From assembly GCF_000770585.1 (NCBI RefSeq), contig NZ_JNCF01000003.1:1-64000 (forward strand): 64,000 nucleotides of DNA. The letters are read 5' to 3'. A program made the position numbers and the translations under genes. The stretch is from Legionella norrlandica (lineage in GTDB: Bacteria; Pseudomonadota; Gammaproteobacteria; Legionellales; Legionellaceae). The notes below the pieces were generated by a model. The model did no database searches. It was not told the DNA's origin and saw nothing but the letters and a program-made list of their open reading frames with translations. Below are positions 59,513 to 64,000 of the stretch, one piece after another; within the stretch, counting starts at the first letter, position 1, and every line of letters starts with the position of its first letter.

Positions 59513-60166
59513 TTAATCCAGTAGTGCGTCTAAAAAACGGATACGGTGTTTTATGATATCATCAGCCACTTTGCGAATGACAATGAATTTATTCGGATTT
59601 TTGACCAATATTTTTTGCAATACTTTGCGTAATGTTTCGGCGTGCCCATCATCACAGTGGATGTGTACGGTAAAAAACTCCAGATCTTCATTGTCAATAT
59701 GGTGCGCTTTGAATCCGTTAATAATATGCGAATAAAGCTCTGGCACGATGGCTTCTGCACCAAGGCAAATGGCCGTGACACCGTATATAGCATCAGGATG
59801 GCGGCAGTAAAACAGCATGGTATCGATCAACTGTTTTGTTTCTGTCCGTATTGGCGCTGACATATCAACATTAAGTTTTTTCATCATATCCTGGTAGAGA
59901 CGCGAGTGTGGAACATTAGAATCTTGTTTCAAACCCATTTCATCGCACAGGTTATCCAGTAGCTGGTTGAAATTTTCCTGGTCTTCCAGATTGGACAATA
60001 CCGCACATAGGTAACGAGTAAAGCGGCGTGAATAATGTGCATGTTGAGCGACGAAGTTATCCAACTCACTGCGTTGTATGGATTGATTTGCACATTTGGC
60101 AATGAAACGCGATTGGCGCAATTTCTGGATCAGTTCGGTTGTTATTGTTTCTATGGCTTCAGACAT
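59513..60166 (-). CDS. Haem-oxygenase-like diiron oxidase (CADD/PqqC/TenA superfamily)
   Basis: A 217-residue helical protein of the haem-oxygenase-like superfamily. In the 221-residue numbering that includes four upstream codons, the expected metal ligands are present: Glu80 (CDEMG), His91 (VPHSRL), Glu142 (GAEAIVPELY) and the HxxxDxxH triad His172/Asp176/His179 (FFTVHIHCDDGHA). This pattern marks diiron oxidases such as CADD, UndA and BesC, not cofactorless TenA. The Lys used for self-sacrifice by CADD is not at the equivalent spot, so pABA synthesis is not supported. I start at the ATG at 60166 because its GAGGA ribosome site overlaps the upstream ATG at 60178. Substrate unknown, probably an amino-acid-like product of the divergent operon. 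Confidence 0.8.
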   Translation of the reverse strand: MSEAIETITTELIQKLRQSRFIAKCANQSIQRSELDNFVAQHAHYSRRFTRYLCAVLSNLEDQENFNQLLDNLCDEMGLKQDSNVPHSRLYQDMMKKLNVDMSAPIRTETKQLIDTMLFYCRHPDAIYGVTAICLGAEAIVPELYSHIINGFKAHHIDNEDLEFFTVHIHCDDGHAETLRKVLQKILVKNPNKFIVIRKVADDIIKHRIRFLDALLD

Positions 60167-60214
60167 AATTTTCCTCACATTTATATAGTATATGTTATTG
60201 TTATTTAATATTAT

Positions 60215-60250
60215 TTGACTTTGTCAATGCTATTAGATAGCATGCTATTA
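60215..60250. promoter_or_regulatory. Symmetric divergent promoter and operator region
   Basis: TTGACTTTGTCAA (60215-60227) is an inverted repeat that provides a -35-like TTGAC on each strand. For the plus operon, TTGACT is followed after 17 bases by TAGCAT. A perfect 12-base palindrome, ATAGCATGCTAT (60237-60248), overlaps that -10, and GCTATTA is repeated at 60229 and 60244. This arrangement suggests shared control of both arms of the cluster by one DNA-binding dimer, though no regulator gene is seen in the window. Confidence 0.5.
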
Positions 60251-60274
60251 TTCAAGATCAAAGGAAGATAAATT

Positions 60275-61243
60275 ATGTTAATAAAGAAACTGAATACCTT
60301 ACCCCAGACACCGGAAGCTAATACTGTGTATATCCTGGAACCCTGCAATTCCAATCCCGATTACTATGATGAGCGTACCAACCGAAACATTGGTTGGATT
60401 AGCGAAGAAGAGCAGCAGATTTTGAAAGGCAAGACAATTGGAATTGCCGGTTGTGGAGGAATGGGCGGGCTGCTGGCGCAGACATTTTTACGGTGTGGAG
60501 TTGGTACTATCAAAATTGCAGATAACTCGTATTTTGATAATACCAATATCAACCGGCAGTTGGCCGCGACACGATTTTCCAGTGGCACCCAAAAAGCCCT
60601 GTCGACAGCGAAGATTTTGCGTGAAACCACAGATGATGCAACCATCCATGTTTATCCAGAAGGTATTCAAGAAAATACTGCGGCAGAATTTGTCGATGGC
60701 TGTGATCTAGTATGTGACCAGATTGAGTTTTGGTCAGTAGGAGCACGGATTTTATTACATCTACATGCGTATGAAAAAAACATCACAATTTATAATGCCA
60801 ACACGATTGGTTTTGGCACACGGTTATTTCATTTCACTCGTGATAGTATGTCAATGGAAGAATGTCTCGGTATGAGTTACGCGGAAGCGCGCGAGCTAGA
60901 GCAAAAGCTCAATGCCAAAGCTGCAAATTTTGAGGAAAAATCAAGAGTAATGCAGGTGGTAATTAACGGGCTTATGCCGAAAATTCCAGATTATGCCTCG
61001 ACAGCAAATCATTCTTATAGTCATTCTTCCGTATTTTATCAGCGGTTGCAACAGGAAGAAGTGGTGTCCATTATGGCATCTAACTGCCCTATGGCGGCAG
61101 GATTTCTAGCAAATCAAGTGATTTTGTATTTACTAAAGGATTCAACGATTAGACGTGATATCAAATTACCGCCATTAATGCCGAAATATGTTTACTTTGA
61201 TGCGGCCCATATGGAGATCAAGGTATGCGAACTCAACAGGTAA
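60275..61243 (+). CDS. ThiF/MccB-like E1 adenylyltransferase
   Basis: A 322-residue ThiF/MoeB/HesA superfamily enzyme, which activates a carboxylate as an acyl-adenylate. The ATP-binding loop is GIAGCGGMGG (residues 56-65). IADNSYFDNTNINRQ gives Asp83 and the conserved NxNRQ (Asn91 to Gln95), and DGCDLVCDQIE supplies the strand with Asp144. The two CxxC zinc motifs of MoeB and ThiF are absent, and no clear catalytic Cys is placed as in ubiquitin E1s. This recalls natural-product E1s such as MccB and PaaA, which modify peptides or amino acids. The first 40 residues (with LEPCNSNPDYYDERT) are atypical. It is the first gene of the plus operon and overlaps the next by 19 bases. Confidence 0.8.
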   Translation: MLIKKLNTLPQTPEANTVYILEPCNSNPDYYDERTNRNIGWISEEEQQILKGKTIGIAGCGGMGGLLAQTFLRCGVGTIKIADNSYFDNTNINRQLAATRFSSGTQKALSTAKILRETTDDATIHVYPEGIQENTAAEFVDGCDLVCDQIEFWSVGARILLHLHAYEKNITIYNANTIGFGTRLFHFTRDSMSMEECLGMSYAEARELEQKLNAKAANFEEKSRVMQVVINGLMPKIPDYASTANHSYSHSSVFYQRLQQEEVVSIMASNCPMAAGFLANQVILYLLKDSTIRRDIKLPPLMPKYVYFDAAHMEIKVCELNR

Positions 61244-61857
61244 CATTTCATTTGCAAAAAAAAGCAGTAGAATTTAGTGCTGCGGTAGCATTTGCTCGAA
61301 AACAAGCTTTTCAGTGGTATCGTTGTGAACCATCGGATATTCCCGAACGCATTTTTGCTGCACGGGTCGGTGCGCAAGTTGTGGCGACAGTTGGTGTAAC
61401 AGATAGCTTTCCGCGGCAGTTGCCGATCCAACAACTGTATGATTTGGAGAAAGCTCAATTGCCATGCGATTGGCACTGGGAGTCCGTAGTGCAGCTCAGC
61501 TGGTTTTTCAGCAACATGAAAGGCTGTTTTATGACCCTACTACTGAAGGCGCTTAACTACTGTCATCTTTCGAGCAAACGTTATGCGGTTTTGCAGATGA
61601 AAGAAGTGGTCAGCTCGATGTTGAAAGAAAAAGGTTTGCAGCTCATGCCGATTTTCTGCTCACAACTACGCCTGGATAAGGTGAGCGAAGCAGATCGAGG
61701 ATATTATCAGGATACGTCACCTGTACGCCTTTATTATCTAGACATTATTAAGAACATTTTTTCTATAAGGAATTATATTTTGAGGAATCAATCTCAAGCC
61801 ATATCACTTCAATACAATGATGCCTGTTACGAATTACACAGTGAAATTGGCTTATGA
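61225..61857 (+). CDS. GNAT-like acyltransferase (AHL-synthase / thermostable-hemolysin fold), tentative
   Basis: A 210-residue protein that I place only by fold. The N-terminal AVAFARKQAFQWYRCEPSDIPERIFAARVGAQVVATVGVTD, then LPIQQLYDLEKAQLP and ESVVQLSWFFSN, follow the layout of autoinducer-synthase-like or FeeM-like GNAT N-acyltransferases: an R..AF.WYR start, a central G..VATVGV strand, then an LPI.QLY loop. Such enzymes transfer an acyl chain onto an amino group. The C-terminal third is not recognised. A GGAG ribosome site precedes the ATG. It overlaps the E1 gene by 19 bases and the iminopeptidase gene by four, so translation of all three is coupled. Confidence 0.5.
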   Translation: MRTQQVTFHLQKKAVEFSAAVAFARKQAFQWYRCEPSDIPERIFAARVGAQVVATVGVTDSFPRQLPIQQLYDLEKAQLPCDWHWESVVQLSWFFSNMKGCFMTLLLKALNYCHLSSKRYAVLQMKEVVSSMLKEKGLQLMPIFCSQLRLDKVSEADRGYYQDTSPVRLYYLDIIKNIFSIRNYILRNQSQAISLQYNDACYELHSEIGL

Positions 61858-62822
61858 ATACGGCATTTTATCCATGCATCGAGCCGTACAGTACATATTA
61901 TCTTAAAGTAGATGAGGTGCATACGCTTTATGTGGAGGAATCTGGAAACCCTACAGGTTTACCAGTGGTGTATTGTCACGGCGGACCTGGTTTTGGGTGT
62001 GATGTGGATAACAGGCGTTACTTTGATCCAGAAATCTATCGAATTATCTTATTTGATCAACGCGGTGCCGGAAAATCGATCCCATTTGCAGAAATCAAAA
62101 ATAATTTTACCCTAGCACTTGTATTGGATATGGAAAAAATACGGCGTCACCTTGGTATTGAGCAGTGGGTTGTGTTTGGCGGCTCGTGGGGATCGACTCT
62201 GAGTCTAGTGTATGCAGAAACATTTCCTGAGCGGGTGCTGGCATTGATTGTACGCGGGATATTTCTTGCGCGCCACGAAGATATCGAGTGGTGTTTTGCT
62301 GGTGGGGGTGCGAAATATGTGTATCCTGAATATTGGCAAGATTTTTATGAATTTATTCCGTTGGAAGAGCGTAGTGATTTGTTAAAGGCTTATTACCATC
62401 GTCTCATTGGTAGTGATGAGACGCTGAAACTGCAAGCGGCACGCACGTGGGTGACTTGGCAGGCAACATGCGCCTTGCTGCAGCCTAGTGCTGAATTACT
62501 AGCCTATGTACAGGAACCTGAGGTAGCATTTAGCGCGGCTTTGCTAGAGACTCATTATTATTCGAAGGGGTGTTTTTTGAGCCCTAATCAGATTTTGGCA
62601 AATGCCTATCGATTGCAAAATATACCGGTTACCATCATTCATGGGCGATATGACATGATTTTCAATGTGAAAAACGCATGGGATTTGCATTTAGCATTAC
62701 CTAGGTCTACGTTAAAAATTATTGAGAATGGTGGTCATGCAGCACTGGACCCACCAGTCACTCAGGCTTTGGTAGAAGCGACAAAATCAATGGCACAGAA
62801 GTTAGCTCCTATTACCATCTAA
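61854..62822 (+). CDS. pip: Proline iminopeptidase-like alpha/beta hydrolase
   Basis: A 322-residue S33 peptidase that removes N-terminal proline or a related residue. HGGPGFGCD is the oxyanion motif, VVFGGSWGSTLSL holds the nucleophile Ser111, HGRYDMIFN holds Asp267 and ENGGHAALDPP holds His295. It has the family's usual length and no signal peptide. Its ATG overlaps the GNAT gene stop (ATGA). In a biosynthetic setting such an enzyme may trim a product, remove a protecting residue or confer self-resistance, but a housekeeping Pip is also possible. Confidence 0.9.
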   Translation: MNTAFYPCIEPYSTYYLKVDEVHTLYVEESGNPTGLPVVYCHGGPGFGCDVDNRRYFDPEIYRIILFDQRGAGKSIPFAEIKNNFTLALVLDMEKIRRHLGIEQWVVFGGSWGSTLSLVYAETFPERVLALIVRGIFLARHEDIEWCFAGGGAKYVYPEYWQDFYEFIPLEERSDLLKAYYHRLIGSDETLKLQAARTWVTWQATCALLQPSAELLAYVQEPEVAFSAALLETHYYSKGCFLSPNQILANAYRLQNIPVTIIHGRYDMIFNVKNAWDLHLALPRSTLKIIENGGHAALDPPVTQALVEATKSMAQKLAPITI

Positions 62823-62826
62823 ATAT

Positions 62827-62860
62827 CGAGCGAAGTGAGCTACTCGCGGACTCGGTTTTT
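62827..62860 (+). terminator. Hairpin with T-run between pip and the MFS gene
   Basis: CGAG...GTGAG can pair with CTCGC...CTCG around a short loop, followed by TTTTT. It resembles an intrinsic terminator or attenuator. The next gene starts only 24 bases on, so partial read-through would tune exporter levels. Confidence 0.45.
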
Positions 62861-62883
62861 AAATTTATTTTAGGACAATAAAA

Positions 62884-64000
62884 TTGTTTATTACATTCTT
62901 TTATATTGGTGGTTTATTAGTTTCAATACTTTATGGCAGCGCCTATCTTTTGACGGCGTACATGAGAATTTTGAGCGGCGGCGAACTAAATATGGGAAAT
63001 TTCATGTTGCTCATGGGCATAGGTACATTGACATCAGTTGGGTACTTGAACAGAAAATTACTAAGATATTTCTCAGCATTAGGCAACACGATAATCGGAA
63101 CAGCATGTTATAGTGTCGGACTAGTGCTTTTAGGAATGGTGCACAATGTTTCCTACACCTACACTATCGCAATATTAATGGGTCTAGGGTGGGGGTTGAT
63201 TTACACGGCAAGCATCATGGCATTAAATACAAATATTTCTGTCGCGCGAAGAAAACATCATTACAGCTATTACGCTGCCACCAATGCTTTAGGTGCGGGC
63301 ATGGCGCCAGTGATTTTTCACTTTCTCGAAAGTTATGGCATTGGTTTGCTACAATTTTATTTCTCTGCAGGATTGTACGCAGGATTCATCGCTGTGTTTT
63401 GTTTCATAATTGCTGAAAATTTTGCCCGAAGAGAACAAGCACAGCACCACCAGTATATATTGCCAACCCAAAAGACAAGGCTGGGCGTGATTGAACGCAA
63501 CGCCGTATTTATGGCTTTCCTCAGCGCCTGCATTTTCAGTACTTTGACATTTTTCCAGATAAGCTTCGCTGAAATTTATCATCTGAATTATGCAATCTTT
63601 TTCGCGCTAATCACATTAGCATTGATCCTGTCGCGTCTGGCACTCGCTCATCTGATTTCAGTGTACAACAACACGCTGTTCTACTTATCATTGATGATGC
63701 TGGGATCAATTATCATGTTCCTCTTCATCGACACACATTTCTCAATTTATATTATCAGCGCCATCTTATTTGGTATTAGTTACGGCTTGGTTTTTCCCTT
63801 GATTCAAACCCTCGCTGTTGCCTATTCGCATGAAAGTCTGCATCCATCCATCATTACCAAATTTGTGTTCGCCTACTTCATCGGCATTTTTTGCTTTCCT
63901 ATCGCCGGTGCCAGTATACTGGTATATCTCGATCCTCGCATGATCCTTATACTACTCGCTATGTTAGCATTAACTTATTCGGCTATTGCCACAAAAACAT
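62884..64000 (+). CDS. MFS transporter, 3' end beyond the window
   Basis: An open frame of 372 residues continues to the window edge and encodes a major facilitator superfamily protein with at least ten membrane helices. The first is FITFFYIGGLLVSILYG. MGNFMLLMGIGTLTSVGYLNRKLLRYFS is the usual loop after helix 2, and YYAATNALGAGMAPVIFHFLE is helix 5. A second half starts near VIERNAVFMAFLSACIFSTLTFF. The start is TTG at 62884, chosen because an AGGA ribosome site lies eight bases upstream and the first helix follows at once; the next in-frame ATG would cut off that helix. As the last gene of the plus operon it is the likely exporter or importer of the cluster product. Confidence 0.8.
   Translation, partial: MFITFFYIGGLLVSILYGSAYLLTAYMRILSGGELNMGNFMLLMGIGTLTSVGYLNRKLLRYFSALGNTIIGTACYSVGLVLLGMVHNVSYTYTIAILMGLGWGLIYTASIMALNTNISVARRKHHYSYYAATNALGAGMAPVIFHFLESYGIGLLQFYFSAGLYAGFIAVFCFIIAENFARREQAQHHQYILPTQKTRLGVIERNAVFMAFLSACIFSTLTFFQISFAEIYHLNYAIFFALITLALILSRLALAHLISVYNNTLFYLSLMMLGSIIMFLFIDTHFSIYIISAILFGISYGLVFPLIQTLAVAYSHESLHPSIITKFVFAYFIGIFCFPIAGASILVYLDPRMILILLAMLALTYSAIATKT

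Noticed and set aside
59513-60166. CADD-type pABA synthase or TenA thiaminase
   Set aside because: The metal ligands argue against TenA, and the Lys needed for the CADD reaction is not at the equivalent position.
60364-60746. Several overlapping short frames on both strands inside the E1-like gene
   Set aside because: They lie wholly within a gene with clear ThiF motifs and have no independent support.
63189-63582. Two short frames near the right end
   Set aside because: The uninterrupted frame from 62884 to the window edge encodes a convincing MFS transporter, and these are out-of-frame shadows.
1-64000. CRISPR arrays, tRNA or rRNA genes, integrases or complete insertion sequences
   Set aside because: No regularly spaced repeats, no tRNA-like cloverleaf, no rRNA and no transposase-like frames were noticed on reading; a covariance-model search was not possible.

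Overview
The window looks like a chromosomal segment of a Legionella species close to L. pneumophila. The DNA is AT-rich. Gene order is typical of a gammaproteobacterium: pepA-holC divergent from lptFG, carB-greA, smc-zipA, a division and cell-wall (dcw) block ending in lpxC, and topA-smg-dprA-LysM divergent from def-fmt-rsmB. Between the housekeeping blocks lie Dot/Icm-effector-like genes: a Fic-domain protein, an ADP-ribosyltransferase-like protein and a secreted papain-family protease resembling the L. pneumophila effector Lpg2622. The genus call is inferred from gene content and was not tested by a search.

Layout. 1-5.2 kb: end of an M17 aminopeptidase, a DUF1840 protein, a Fic protein and a flavin monooxygenase-epimerase fusion. 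5.2-10.3 kb: holC and pepA (minus) divergent from lptF-lptG-ElyC-like. 10.4-15.4 kb: carB-greA and a Tim44-like protein. 15.6-20.5 kb: accessory block with the ART-like protein, a MITE-like element, an orphan gene, the C1 protease and an acid phosphatase. 20.7-38.4 kb: smc, zipA, murF, mraY, murD, ftsW, murC, murB, ddl, ftsQ, ftsA, ftsZ, lpxC, mostly tightly packed; murG is absent from its usual place between ftsW and murC. 38.7-46.4 kb: M13 peptidase, class II amidotransferase, a 27-residue Cys-Cys peptide coupled to a GRDP-like protein, hydrolase, dciA, a PH-domain protein and an OafA-type acyltransferase. 46.5-59.0 kb: topA-smg-dprA-LysM, def-fmt-rsmB-CPBP, parB, a D-Ala-D-Ala carboxypeptidase and a secreted metallophosphoesterase.

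The most novel region is 59.06-64.0 kb, a compact divergent cluster. On the minus strand are a cupin and a haem-oxygenase-like diiron oxidase. On the plus strand are a ThiF/MccB-like E1 adenylyltransferase, a GNAT-like acyltransferase, a proline iminopeptidase and an MFS transporter that runs off the window. The two arms share a palindromic promoter region. It reads like a small-molecule or modified amino-acid biosynthesis and export cluster that I cannot match to a named pathway.

Quality caution. Six genes, including normally essential carB, murB and lpxC, are each interrupted by loss of exactly one base from a short homopolymer, and restoring that base rejoins each frame. These look like sequencing or assembly deletions, so I annotate each as one gene.
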